NCBI GenBank assembly: GCA_003094535.1
Contig: NATV01000104.1
Coordinates: forward strand, 16,171 to 80,170
Reading direction: 5' to 3'
From: a gamma proteobacterium symbiont of Ctena orbiculata
Lineage (GTDB): Bacteria; Pseudomonadota; Gammaproteobacteria; Chromatiales; Chromatiaceae
DNA length: 64,000 bases
Positions 46,891 to 56,075 of the stretch are shown piece after piece. A program made the position numbers and the translations under genes. The notes under the pieces were generated by a model. The model worked only from the letters and a program-made list of their open reading frames with translations, searched no databases and was not told where the DNA came from. Positions within the stretch are counted from its first letter, which is position 1. Each line of letters opens with the position of its first letter.

Positions 46891-47925
46891 ATGGATATCG
46901 CTGAACTTCTGGCCTTCAGTGTCAAACACAACGCATCAGACTTGCACCTCTCGGCCGGTTTGCCGCCGATGATTCGTGTCGATGGCGACATCAGGCGGAT
47001 CAACGTCCCCGCTCTTGAACACAAGGTTGTGCACTCGCTCGTCTATGACATCATGAACGACAAGCAGCGCAAGGATTTTGAGGAGTACCTGGAGAATGAC
47101 TTCTCCTTCGAGATCCCCGGGCTGGCGAGGTTTCGTGTCAATGCCTTCAACCAGGCCCGCGGCGCCTCGGCGGTATTTCGTACCATCCCCTCCAAGGTGT
47201 TGACCCTGGAGGAGCTCGGTTGTCCCTCCACCTTCAAGGATATCGTGGACGTACCCCGCGGACTGGTACTGGTGACCGGACCCACAGGCTCGGGTAAGTC
47301 GACCACCCTGGCCGCCATGATGGACTACAAAAACGACAACGACTACTCCCATATTCTCACCATCGAGGATCCGATCGAGTTTGTTCACAGCAGCAAGAAG
47401 TGCCTGATCAATCAGCGCGAAGTCCATCGCGACACCCTCGGATTCTCCGAGGCGCTGCGCTCCGCGCTGCGTGAGGATCCGGATATCATCCTGGTCGGCG
47501 AACTGCGTGACCTGGAGACCATCCGCCTGGCGTTGACCGCCGCTGAGACCGGCCATCTGGTTTTCGGCACCCTGCACACCAGCTCGGCGGCCAAGACCAT
47601 CGACCGTATCATCGATGTCTTTCCCGCCGGTGAAAAGTCGATGGTGAGATCGATGCTCTCCGAATCCCTGCGTTCGGTCATCGCCCAGACCCTGCTGAAG
47701 AAGATCGGCGGCGGACGAATCGCGGCCTGGGAGATCATGATCGGCACCCCCGCGATCCGCAACCTGATCCGTGAGGATAAGGTTGCGCAGATGTATTCCG
47801 CGATACAGACCGGTCAGGCTGCGGGCATGCAGACCATGGATCAGGCACTGAAGGATCTGGTGGCGCGCGGCGTGGTAAGTCGTCTCGATGCCAAGGCCAA
47901 GGCACAGAACAAGGATCAGTTCTAA
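46891..47925 (+). CDS. pilT: type IV pilus retraction ATPase PilT
   Basis: A 344-residue hexameric ATPase that powers pilus retraction and twitching. Walker A GPTGSGKS is at 130-137, the Asp box EDPIEFVH at 159-166, the Walker B region LVGELRD at 201-207, the His box GHLVFGTLH at 221-229, and the retraction motif AIRNLIRE at 288-295. The N-terminal domain is PAS-like (NASDLHLSAG). GGGGGAATG gives a good start. pilU follows 127 bases later. Confidence 0.97.
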   Translation: MDIAELLAFSVKHNASDLHLSAGLPPMIRVDGDIRRINVPALEHKVVHSLVYDIMNDKQRKDFEEYLENDFSFEIPGLARFRVNAFNQARGASAVFRTIPSKVLTLEELGCPSTFKDIVDVPRGLVLVTGPTGSGKSTTLAAMMDYKNDNDYSHILTIEDPIEFVHSSKKCLINQREVHRDTLGFSEALRSALREDPDIILVGELRDLETIRLALTAAETGHLVFGTLHTSSAAKTIDRIIDVFPAGEKSMVRSMLSESLRSVIAQTLLKKIGGGRIAAWEIMIGTPAIRNLIREDKVAQMYSAIQTGQAAGMQTMDQALKDLVARGVVSRLDAKAKAQNKDQF

Positions 47926-48052
47926 ACTATAGTTATCTTCCGGGTGTATGATGCAACCTGATCAGCCCCTGCCAGATTTGCTGTACGCTGTATGTATTTG
48001 AGGAATTTTTCTCGCTGAATCGGGTTGGGTTGTGAATGAAGAGGATACGATT

Positions 48053-49180
48053 ATGGAATTGAACGCACTCCTATCCGTGATGGTGAAAAACAAGGCCTCC
48101 GACCTGTTTATCAGTGCTGGCCGGGAGCCTTCCATCAAGGTGGATGGAAAGATCCATCCGATCAACAAGACCCCTTTGACACCGAGACAGACCAAGGAGA
48201 TGGTCTACAGCATCATGACCGATGCCCAACAGAAGGAGTTTGACGAGACCAAGGAGTGCAACTTTGCCATCAGCGCAAAAAACCTCGGTCGTTTCCGTGT
48301 CAGCAGTTTCTATCAGCGCGACACCGTGGGCATGGTGTTGCGTCGCATCGAGACCAAGATCCCCACCCTCGAATCGCTCTATCTCCCCGCTATTTTGCAG
48401 GACCTCTCGATGGTCAAACGCGGCCTGGTGATTTTCGTCGGTGCAACCGGAACCGGTAAGTCTACCTCCCTGGCCGCGATGATCGGCTATCGAAACACCC
48501 GGGGCGAGGGTCATATCATCAGCATCGAGGACCCCATCGAGTATATGCACGACCACAATGGCTGCATCATCACTCAGCGGGAGGTCGGGATCGACACCGA
48601 GTCCTACGAGGTGGCGCTGAAGAACACCCTGCGCCAGGCACCGGATGTGATCCTGATCGGTGAGATTCGCACCAGGAAGACCATGGAACATGCCATCTCC
48701 TTTGCGGAGACCGGTCATCTCTGCCTCTCGACTCTCCACGCCAACAACGCCAACCAGGCGCTGGATCGCATCATTCACTTCTTTCCGGAGGATGCCAGAG
48801 AGCAGATATTCATGGATCTCTCCCTCAATCTGAAGGCGATCGTGGCCCAGCAGCTGATTCCCCGCGCCGACGGCAACGGCCGACGGGCCGCGGTTGAGGT
48901 GATGTTGAATACGCCGCTGGCCGCGGAGCTGATTCGCAAGGGCGAGATACACAAGCTCAAAGAGCTGATGAAGCGCTCGACGGAGCACGGCATGATCACC
49001 TTCGACCAGCATCTGTTCCAGCTCTACCAAGAGGGGGTCATCAGTTACGAGAATGCCCTGGCCCACGCCGATTCCGCCAACGATGTGCGCCTCATGATCA
49101 AGCTGGGCGCCACCCATACCAGCGATTCGCTGATCGATGAACTGGAAGGGATCACCCTGGCGGACGGCAAGCACTCATAG
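48053..49180 (+). CDS. pilU: PilT-dependent retraction ATPase PilU
   Basis: A 375-residue PilT paralogue that assists retraction under load. It has Walker A GATGTGKS, the Asp box EDPIEYMHDHNG, the Walker B region LIGEIRTRKTMEHA and the His box GHLCLSTLHANNANQALDRIIHFFPE, and the longer C-terminus typical of PilU. The frame opens at GTG 48032, but GAGG at 48041-48044 supports the ATG at 48053, giving the usual MELNALLSVMVKNKASDLF start. Confidence 0.95.
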   Translation: MELNALLSVMVKNKASDLFISAGREPSIKVDGKIHPINKTPLTPRQTKEMVYSIMTDAQQKEFDETKECNFAISAKNLGRFRVSSFYQRDTVGMVLRRIETKIPTLESLYLPAILQDLSMVKRGLVIFVGATGTGKSTSLAAMIGYRNTRGEGHIISIEDPIEYMHDHNGCIITQREVGIDTESYEVALKNTLRQAPDVILIGEIRTRKTMEHAISFAETGHLCLSTLHANNANQALDRIIHFFPEDAREQIFMDLSLNLKAIVAQQLIPRADGNGRRAAVEVMLNTPLAAELIRKGEIHKLKELMKRSTEHGMITFDQHLFQLYQEGVISYENALAHADSANDVRLMIKLGATHTSDSLIDELEGITLADGKHS

Positions 49181-49217
49181 CCAAATACCGCGCCGTTTCC
49201 ACCAATCTGTGTTGCCT

Positions 49218-49243
49218 CGTTCCCACGCTGCAGCGTGGGAACG
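49218..49243. repeat. short palindromic repeat, CGTTCCC family (copy 3)
   Basis: A perfect 26-base palindrome, CGTTCCCACGCTG and its complement CAGCGTGGGAACG, between the convergent pilU and 49254-49718 genes. As RNA it would form a strong hairpin on either strand and could mark both transcript ends. It is related to 4529-4554 and 26502-26525. Confidence 0.7.
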
Positions 49244-49253
49244 CATAGGATGA

Positions 49254-49718
49254 CTACTGATCCAGCCCCTCGAGATAGCGCTCCGCCATCTGATACTGCT
49301 TCTCCGATTCATTGGCGAGGCCGCCGTCATCGTTGAGGATCATTTCGCAGTTTTTCGCCATTCGGGCCTGCATGGCGGCCTTCCACGCACCCTGCGCCCC
49401 GCTCTGGTCATCGCTTGACAGGGAAGCGGCGGCGGCCGCTGCCAGAAAGTGCTCGGCCTGGGCTGCCCAGTCGGCATCGCTGCCGCAGGCGGTATAGGTC
49501 TGGGTGGCGAATGCCTTGACGGTCTTGTAGGTCTCCTCCAGCTCTGCCTGTGATATATCGCTGTTGGCGGCTGCATCGATGGCACGGCTGATCCGCGGGT
49601 CTTGACTCAAATGGCTGACGTTGGCAACAAACTGACCGCCCAGTACCCGCTGCTGAACAGACGACAGTCCGCTGATGGCCTCTCTTAAATCGTGGTCATT
49701 GGTGATGTGCTGAGGCAT
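49254..49718 (-). CDS. hypothetical helical protein
   Basis: A 154-residue protein without signal peptide or membrane helix, predicted to be almost all alpha-helix and rich in Ala, Gln and Glu. It has two Cys (CGSDADW and KNCEMIL). I recognise no family. It is convergent with pilU and 143 bases downstream of the ankyrin lipoprotein gene. Steady codon use and a ribosome-site-like GGAGGG just before the ATG favour a real gene. Confidence 0.6.
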   Translation of the reverse strand: MPQHITNDHDLREAISGLSSVQQRVLGGQFVANVSHLSQDPRISRAIDAAANSDISQAELEETYKTVKAFATQTYTACGSDADWAAQAEHFLAAAAAASLSSDDQSGAQGAWKAAMQARMAKNCEMILNDDGGLANESEKQYQMAERYLEGLDQ

Positions 49719-49861
49719 GAGAGATCCCTCCTGAGTAAGACGCGATCACAGATAGGAGCTATCTGACTACCTATCATAGAATTGCCCTGGGGTAGGGGTG
49801 ATGATCTAGATCAGTTAATTAGCATATTCTGCTGAATCAGTTTCCCGGGAAGCCAACCCAT

Positions 49862-50452
49862 TCAAGGTGCCAGGCGCTCGTTCCCCAGCAGGGCGGCAAT
49901 TTCGTGAAACCGATTCTCCCTGGCCCAGTCCAGGGCGCGCTTGCCGCTGAAATCGACAATCCCACGATCCACCGGGTAGTTCAGCAGGCGCATGACGGCA
50001 TCCCTGTGGCCCAGCTTTGCTGCCCAGATCAGGGCCGTCCAACCTTTCGTTGTCTCGACCTGGTCGATTTCGGCCCCGCTCTCTAGCAGCAGTTCGACCA
50101 TATCCGGATGGTTGTTCGAGGCAGCCAGCATCAGCGATGAGTAGCCGCCCTTGTCCGTCTGGTTGACATCCGCCCCCGCCTGGATAAGCCGTTTGGCCGC
50201 CTCATAGTGGCCATTCAGCGCCGCCTTCATCAAGGGGGTCCAGAGACAGGCATCCTTGACGTCGATGGTAGGCTCACTCTCGAGCAGACGGGTGAGGGTA
50301 GGGAGGTCGCCTCGCTCGGCCGCGATCAACAGCTTGGGTCTCTCATCGACCGCCATCTCTTCCGATCGGTCGTTCGCGCAGCCCGACAGCAACAGGACCA
50401 GAGCGAGCAGGCAGACAGATCGGCGGACGGGATTGGCGTGGATGAGCTTCAT
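49862..50452 (-). CDS. ankyrin-repeat lipoprotein
   Basis: A 196-residue protein from the ATG at 50452 (the frame extends to a TTG at 50500). A basic start and hydrophobic stretch end in the lipobox LLLSGC, so it should be a lipid-anchored periplasmic protein. Four to five ankyrin repeats follow (for example TPLMKAALNGHYEAAKRLIQ and TALIWAAKLGHRDAVMRLL). Ankyrins bind partner proteins; the partner is unknown. It follows the DUF1820 gene by about 54 bases. Confidence 0.8.
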   Translation of the reverse strand: MKLIHANPVRRSVCLLALVLLLSGCANDRSEEMAVDERPKLLIAAERGDLPTLTRLLESEPTIDVKDACLWTPLMKAALNGHYEAAKRLIQAGADVNQTDKGGYSSLMLAASNNHPDMVELLLESGAEIDQVETTKGWTALIWAAKLGHRDAVMRLLNYPVDRGIVDFSGKRALDWARENRFHEIAALLGNERLAP

Positions 50453-50506
50453 CCTCTCTATTCTCACTACCGTTGGAGGCGGCTCAATGCGGATTCGCAA
50501 TCGATG

Positions 50507-50842
50507 CTATTTATCGGGTCTCTTCTTGGGATCGAACATGGGATTGGGGAAGGGTGTGATATTGGAGTCGGAGTCGATCTCGATGATTTTTCCCGGTCCT
50601 TGCTCCGACTTCTCCACCTCGTCGATGCGAATCACCGCGTGGATCGGGATCCGGGTGCGGTGCACCCCGGAGAACTCATCCTTCAGCTTCTCCGCGGATG
50701 GATCGACGACCACCGAACTCGTCTCCTGAAAAATCAGGCCCTCAACCTCGACAAAACCGTAGAGCTCGCCCTGGCGCACGGTCTTGGCGAAGATTTCGTA
50801 GACTTTTCCCTGGTTCAGGAATGTGACTTTAATTACGCGCAT
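50507..50842 (-). CDS. DUF1820 family protein
   Basis: A 111-residue cytoplasmic protein with the DUF1820 start (VIKVTFLNQGKVYEIFAKTV), GFVEVEGLIF, and the closing NPMFDPKKRPDK. It is widespread in gammaproteobacteria and its function is unknown. First gene of the minus-strand pair with the ankyrin lipoprotein. Confidence 0.82.
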   Translation of the reverse strand: MRVIKVTFLNQGKVYEIFAKTVRQGELYGFVEVEGLIFQETSSVVVDPSAEKLKDEFSGVHRTRIPIHAVIRIDEVEKSEQGPGKIIEIDSDSNITPFPNPMFDPKKRPDK

Positions 50843-51166
50843 GTCTGATTCTAGATTTCAGGATCGAGTTGTTGTAATACCTGAATCCGCAGATTCCCAA
50901 TCCATCCTTCACCCTGTAGCGGTTAGTCACGGATCTATGCTCTGCTTCCCTGTCACAGGGGTTCTGTTAATTGTACACCATTTGCCCATCACTTGTGACG
51001 GGTTATGGCTTAGAGTTATTCAGTATGGTGGATTTTCCGGATAACCGTTTCATGAGGAAGCAACAGGGTATGTAGAAATAACAGACACGATTTTTTGAAA
51101 TCTTGAAACTTGAATCCCGCGTCCGCTGTCCATCTATTGATAACTTAGCCGGGGAGCATTTCCAGC
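50843..51166. other. divergent intergenic region
   Basis: A 324-base gap between the divergent DUF1820 and DsrE-like genes. A widely spaced GTCACA/TGTGAC pair occurs near 50956-51000. It must contain promoters in both directions, but I cannot place them with confidence. No gene is seen. Confidence 0.4.
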
Positions 51167-51637
51167 ATGCGTCTGTTCTCTAAGATACTACTTCTCTTTC
51201 TATCCAGCCTGGCCATGGCCGACCCGCAGGTCGACCGCCTGCTCGAGGCCGAGGAAGAACCTGCCGGCGTGGTCTTCGAGATCATAGAGGATGACGACGA
51301 TGCCCTGGGCTGGGCGCTTCCCAAGGTCGCTCGTCTAAGCACCAAATTGCGCGCACGCTTCCCAGAGCTGCCGATCGCCGTGGTATCCCATGGCCGTGAA
51401 CAGTTCGGGCTGCTGGCTGATGAGGCCGATGGTCTGCTGGCGCCAATCCACGATAAGGCAAGACAGCTGCAATCCGAGGACATCGATCTGCATGTCTGCG
51501 GTGTGCATGCCGGATGGGATGGTTACACGCCGGAAGATTACCCCGCTTACGTGGACGTTTCCCCTTCCGGGCCGGCGCAGATCCGTGACTACCGGAATCT
51601 CGGATTTGTGTTGATCGTGTTGCAGGGCCCTGAATAG
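51167..51637 (+). CDS. exported DsrE-like protein
   Basis: A 156-residue protein with a signal peptide (about 1-18, ending SLAMA) and then a DsrE/DsrF-like fold: VVFEIIEDDDDALGWALPKV, LPIAVVSHGREQFGL, and a Cys in the expected loop (DLHVCGVHAGWDG). DsrE-type proteins carry sulfur or act in redox reactions; periplasmic members are of unknown role. It stands alone on the plus strand, 283 bases before the DUF2189 gene. Confidence 0.72.
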   Translation: MRLFSKILLLFLSSLAMADPQVDRLLEAEEEPAGVVFEIIEDDDDALGWALPKVARLSTKLRARFPELPIAVVSHGREQFGLLADEADGLLAPIHDKARQLQSEDIDLHVCGVHAGWDGYTPEDYPAYVDVSPSGPAQIRDYRNLGFVLIVLQGPE

Positions 51638-51920
51638 CAGGATTAAAGGGAATATCCGGATCTGATTCTACGCTTGTCACATTGTTTTTTTTAAAACGAA
51701 GTTGGCTGAGTTAACAATACACATCCTTCACTCGACAGGCTACACTAGACCCACGACCGATAAAAAAACAGGGTTTGTTGAAACCCGATCGTCCCGAATG
51801 ATGCCTATTGGGATGAAATAATTAATTACTAATGTAACTCTTGCTGATTTCCGAGTATCTTTTTGATGCTTGAACATTAATAACAACTTTAGCAATAGCG
51901 CTTTTCCGGGAGGACAGAAG

Positions 51921-52715
51921 ATGGAGACCACAGCGTATACAGGCAGCACCCGATGGCATGAGCTCGTTGTCAATAAAATAGGATTCACCAAACCTTTCGA
52001 GTGGTTGGCGAAAGGATGGAAAGATATGTTGGATGCGGCGCGCTACAGTCTTACCTATGGTGCCGTCATCGTACTCATCAGCGGCCTGCTGACATTCGCT
52101 TTGTTTTCAACTGACAGCATGTTTCTCTTGCCTTTTCTCGTTGCCGGGTTCTTTCTTATCGCCCCATTCTTGGGTATAGGCCTTTATCAAATGAGTGCGC
52201 ACCTGGAAAGAGGGGAGCCGCTTAAAACCTGTAACGCACTGGAGGCCTGGAAGAGCAATCATGCCCATATCAGCATGATCACCGCAGGTTTCTTCATCAT
52301 GATGCAGCTTTGGATAGCCTTGAATTACGTGCTGTTCTCCCTGCTCTATGAAGGCATATCCCCCCCATTGGATAATTTCTTCAGTAATGTTTTTCTTTCG
52401 GAGAAAGGAAGGAATTTTACCATAGCGAGCATCTTGGTCGGTTTCTTCTTTGCCTGGTGGGCCTATATGATCAGCGTGATCACGGTGCCCATTCTTATCG
52501 ACCGCAAGATCGACGGATTCACCGCGATCCGCCTCAGTGTCAAGTCTGTGTTGAATAACATGCCGGCAATGATGCTTTGGGCACTATTAATAGTAGTGAT
52601 CGTAGGTTTGGGGCTGATCACCTATTTCGTCGGATTGCTGATTGCGTTGCCCTGGGTTGGGCACGCAAGCTGGCATGCCTATCGTTCCCTGGTGCCCTCG
52701 GAACATGAGTCATAG
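51921..52715 (+). CDS. DUF2189 integral membrane protein
   Basis: A 264-residue protein with six membrane segments, matching DUF2189 (GWKDMLDAARYSLTYGA, FLIAPFLGIGLYQMSAHLERGE, LPWVGHASWHAYRSLV). The frame opens at 51870, but GGGAGGAC before the ATG at 51921 fixes the start. The family is found in proteobacteria and often sits near respiratory genes; its function is unknown. The last 11 bases overlap the next small gene. Confidence 0.8.
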   Translation: METTAYTGSTRWHELVVNKIGFTKPFEWLAKGWKDMLDAARYSLTYGAVIVLISGLLTFALFSTDSMFLLPFLVAGFFLIAPFLGIGLYQMSAHLERGEPLKTCNALEAWKSNHAHISMITAGFFIMMQLWIALNYVLFSLLYEGISPPLDNFFSNVFLSEKGRNFTIASILVGFFFAWWAYMISVITVPILIDRKIDGFTAIRLSVKSVLNNMPAMMLWALLIVVIVGLGLITYFVGLLIALPWVGHASWHAYRSLVPSEHES

Positions 52716-53007
52716 TCCACCGACTATCACTGAGTTCAATCAGCAAGTGACAGGCTTAATAGAAGAACTTGGCGCGGCGGCATTCTGTGCCTCATCAGGC
52801 GGCTTACCTCAGTTCACGCTATTCGTTGATGGGGCTAGCGTGATTGCCGAACCGAGAAACGCACCTCGTCACCCCTATGGAGTCTACTGCACTGTCCGTG
52901 ACGACCTAACGGAAGAACAATTAACTGAACACCTGCATAACTGGCTGAACTCGGGAGAGGCCTATCAGGAGTTTCTCTCGATGAATGTGTGTCGGTATAA
53001 CTGCTAA
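52705..53007 (+). CDS. hypothetical protein coupled to DUF2189
   Basis: A 100-residue soluble protein starting at the ATG at 52705, overlapping the DUF2189 stop in another frame. It has no signal peptide and four Cys, two in the closing CRYNC. I recognise no family. A start upstream at 52642 would only read shadow sequence of DUF2189. The overlap suggests coupled translation and a joint role. Confidence 0.6.
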   Translation: MSHSPPTITEFNQQVTGLIEELGAAAFCASSGGLPQFTLFVDGASVIAEPRNAPRHPYGVYCTVRDDLTEEQLTEHLHNWLNSGEAYQEFLSMNVCRYNC

Positions 53008-53426
53008 TGGAATGAGGTTGGGCCGAATAGTCGTTGTGTTCGTATCCTACGACACTATTCGGATGTGCCGTTCTGTGTGCCTCAAATATATCACTGTTTA
53101 GCTAGAGAATATTTCGACTCTTCTTGAGTCTGGAAACCGTTGTCTATGCATAACAGTTTTTCTGATAGCGGCAAAAAAACACTTTATCAATCCCAATGGG
53201 AATTTGTGATCAAAATCCCAAAATCAGATATCCAGTACATTCTAATAAAACAATGAATCGACCGGCTCACAGATTTCATCTGTGTTGCGTTTTAGGATTT
53301 TTTCATACGATCGTGTTGAGGTTTGTTGTCCCTCAAATTGAGCACTAAGCAGAAAAAGGCTCAATAGCGTTTGTACCACAACAGTGGATGTTTCCCCTTT
53401 TTTTTGAATAGGTTGGGGTACAAGTT
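53008..53426. other. intergenic region upstream of the decaheme cytochrome
   Basis: An AT-rich gap of 419 bases. It begins with a strong inverted repeat, CCGAATAGT at 53023-53031 and ACTATTCGG at 53054-53062 with an inner CGT/ACG, just after the small gene; it lacks a T tract, so it may be a processing or regulatory hairpin. The rest should carry the cytochrome promoter. No gene is seen. Confidence 0.5.
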
Positions 53427-55805
53427 ATGAAAAAAATGTCCTACCGAGTATTGTCAATAGTAGTGCTCTCTCTGTTATTAAGCGGTATCGCGACGGGTGC
53501 GGAGTTTAAAATAGAGAAGGCGCTATGGAAGGTTGAAAAGTCTGTTCTCATTGTTGAGGCCAAAGCCAAGCAAGGCCAAACACTCCTTATAGAAAACGCG
53601 TACGATCCTTCACAGATACTTGCCGATACCAGGCTGAGAAAGGATGCCCTGAAGGTTAGGCTCAGGTCGCCTCTGCAGCTCCCTTGCAGGGTCAGGGTCA
53701 TAAACAAAAGCCTGGCTCAGACCCTGGAAAGGGATGTCATTAGCAGCGAGACGAAAAAAAGACCGGACAGCTGTTTTCCAAAAGAGATATCCGAACCACC
53801 ACCCGCTGAAAATCAAGCGCCCATAGCAGATGCGGGTCTCGACCAGGTCCATAAATTGGAAGCGGATCAAACCAGCCTGACAGTGACCCTGGATGGCAGC
53901 GGTTCAACCGATCCGGACGGTTCGATTACCAGCTATATTTGGCAGGGTACACCCAACCCGGATGATGTGGTTTCACCTGTTGTCAGCCTCGGCGAAGGTA
54001 CACATAAATACAACCTGGTGGTGTTGGACAATCAAGACAAATCGAGCCTGTCTGACACCGTGCGAATCACAGTTGAAGCAGCACCGGTTGAACCCCCTCC
54101 GCCAACCGAGCCGCCCAAGACCGCGGCGGAGGCGCATGCCGGTATTACCGTCTATGAAGGGCCATCAACCTGCATCGCTTGCCATGAAGATGAAGCGGTG
54201 GCCATGCACGGTTCGGTGCACTATCAACAATCGGGAGATGCCATCAACCTGACCAACGATGTCACGCCATTCAGTAAAAATGGCTTGCCCCGCGCGGGTG
54301 AACGCGGCGATGGCGCCATTGGCATCAACACCTATTGCGGTTCGCATGAAAACTCTCCCCGTTTTACCTGTGCGGGCTGTCATGTGGGTAATGGTCGATT
54401 CCCCAATTCGGAATTGCCCTTGGATGAGACTGAACGCAAGGCCGAGCTGAGCAATATTGACTGCCTGATGTGCCACCAGGACAGCTACAAGCGTTTCCCG
54501 ACCGGTGAGTTCGAGCCCCTGGAGATCGTAGCGGTTGGCGCGGATGGAAAACCCGATCCCAATCTTGATCCGCTGTTGAGGACCGGTGCGAAAGGAGTTC
54601 CCGTGGTTGATCGGAATACACTCGATTTCCTCTTCGAGCCCGCCGATGCCAACAGTACCCTGGTTGGCCTGGGTGGAACCCCCATGATGGAGGATCGTGT
54701 GAGCGCCGCACAATCGGTGCACGCGACCACAAGGAAGTCTTGTCTCAACTGCCATGCCAAGGCAGGCGGCGGTGACGGTACCAAGCGCGGCGACTTGTCA
54801 TCAGCGCTGATCAATCCTGGTCCGCAGATCGATATCCATATGAGTTCTTCCGGGGAGAACCTCACTTGCGCTGACTGTCACGATGCGGGTGGACATCGAC
54901 TGCAGGGGCGAGGCCTCGACCTCAGACTCAATGACGTGGCGGAGCACTTTACCTGTGAGAGCTGTCACGATCGGCCACATGGCGACTACAGCAACCGGGT
55001 CGGCAGCAGCCGTGACAAACATGCCACCCGGATTGCCTGTCAAACCTGTCATATTCCAACCTATGCCAAGGGTGTGGCAACGGAAACCAACCGTGATTGG
55101 GAAGACCCTCACTTCTCCGCCGCGGCCTGTAACGGTCGTGGTGGCTGGTTGCCGAGAGAGGACAAGGCGTTGAACCTGACACCCACGTACCAATGGTTTG
55201 ACGGTACCAGCCAAGTCTATGTATTGGGGGAGAACCTGGCAGACTATCCGGTAACCGTTTTGAAAGACGGCAGCGAGGCAATCACCCTCGGCCTGCCCAA
55301 TGGTTGGGTAAACACGCAAAATGCCAAGATCTATCCCATGAAGGAGCATACCTCCAATTCAGCTGTGCATGACGCAAGCAACAGCCTGATCGCTCATTCG
55401 ACCTATGAGTTTTTCCGCACCGGCAGTTTCGATACCGCGGTGCAAAGCGCTCTGGAGCAGACAGGAAGAACGGGTGACGGCTACACCGTCAGGAAGATTC
55501 ACACCTTCCAAACCATCAACCATGGTGTCGAAGACGCTTCGGCAGCACTGGGTTGTGGATCATGCCATGCGAGTCTCACTGGCGGGCCGCTACGCATGGA
55601 TCTGGTGAATGACCTGGGGTATGACCTGAAAGGAAACGAAGCCGAGGTTTGTACCCAATGCCACAATGACAAAGGCAGCATGAGTTTCAGCAAACTACAC
55701 AGCAAACATGTCAAGGATAAGGGCGTTGATTGTTCAGCCTGTCATAATTTCACCAGACCGGAGCGCGGCCTGAATGGGAACATAGCCAGCTTTATTGATG
55801 ACTGA
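53427..55805 (+). CDS. PKD-domain decaheme c-type cytochrome
   Basis: A 792-residue exported protein. After a signal peptide (about 1-24) comes a beta-rich domain (25-125), then a PKD/Ig-like domain (about 130-220; NQAPIADAGLDQ, DGSGSTDPDGSITSY). From residue 249 to 773 there are ten CXXCH haem-binding motifs: CIACH, CAGCH, CLMCH, CLNCH, CADCH, CESCH, CQTCH, CGSCH, CTQCH and CSACH. A periplasmic or surface electron carrier or reductase is expected. It is not in an obvious operon; a terminator follows at 55853. The terminal acceptor is unknown; the octaheme tetrathionate reductase family has fewer haems and a different start. Confidence 0.88.
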   Translation: MKKMSYRVLSIVVLSLLLSGIATGAEFKIEKALWKVEKSVLIVEAKAKQGQTLLIENAYDPSQILADTRLRKDALKVRLRSPLQLPCRVRVINKSLAQTLERDVISSETKKRPDSCFPKEISEPPPAENQAPIADAGLDQVHKLEADQTSLTVTLDGSGSTDPDGSITSYIWQGTPNPDDVVSPVVSLGEGTHKYNLVVLDNQDKSSLSDTVRITVEAAPVEPPPPTEPPKTAAEAHAGITVYEGPSTCIACHEDEAVAMHGSVHYQQSGDAINLTNDVTPFSKNGLPRAGERGDGAIGINTYCGSHENSPRFTCAGCHVGNGRFPNSELPLDETERKAELSNIDCLMCHQDSYKRFPTGEFEPLEIVAVGADGKPDPNLDPLLRTGAKGVPVVDRNTLDFLFEPADANSTLVGLGGTPMMEDRVSAAQSVHATTRKSCLNCHAKAGGGDGTKRGDLSSALINPGPQIDIHMSSSGENLTCADCHDAGGHRLQGRGLDLRLNDVAEHFTCESCHDRPHGDYSNRVGSSRDKHATRIACQTCHIPTYAKGVATETNRDWEDPHFSAAACNGRGGWLPREDKALNLTPTYQWFDGTSQVYVLGENLADYPVTVLKDGSEAITLGLPNGWVNTQNAKIYPMKEHTSNSAVHDASNSLIAHSTYEFFRTGSFDTAVQSALEQTGRTGDGYTVRKIHTFQTINHGVEDASAALGCGSCHASLTGGPLRMDLVNDLGYDLKGNEAEVCTQCHNDKGSMSFSKLHSKHVKDKGVDCSACHNFTRPERGLNGNIASFIDD

Positions 55806-55852
55806 AAGGGAAATTGCTTAGAGCGCAGGGAAGCGGATTCTGGGTCTTTCTT

Positions 55853-55884
55853 AAACCCATCCTGATTGAAGGATGGGTTTTTTT
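55853..55884 (+). terminator. intrinsic terminator after the cytochrome gene
   Basis: The stem AAACCCATCC / GGATGGGTTT with an eight-base loop is followed by a run of T, 48 bases after the cytochrome stop codon. The upstream A-rich side also lets it work on the opposite strand to a lesser degree. Confidence 0.88.
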
Positions 55885-56075
55885 ATCTAGGTGAATGAAA
55901 CCAACCGGAGCTTGGATAGGTCTGGTTTTTTCTGTTTGTTGTTGGTTTTTGGTGGGATGGCCAAGTGGTCGATGGTCATGGCTCTCTGTGAGCGCCGGTA
56001 GCGAGTACGCATACATACCGTGGATGGGGTCAGGAAAACCCCACCCTAGTCAATCCGCTCATCCAGAGGTTGCTA

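Noticed and set aside
48071..49174. Long minus-strand frame opposite pilU
   Set aside because: Antisense to pilU with no recognisable motif; shadow frame.
51771..51786. Hairpin GGGTTT-GTTG-AAACCC next to an A-run, possible minus-strand terminator
   Set aside because: Stem only six bases, and no minus-strand gene upstream for it to terminate.
53427..55805. Octaheme tetrathionate reductase assignment
   Set aside because: Ten CXXCH motifs and a PKD-containing N-terminus do not fit the octaheme family.
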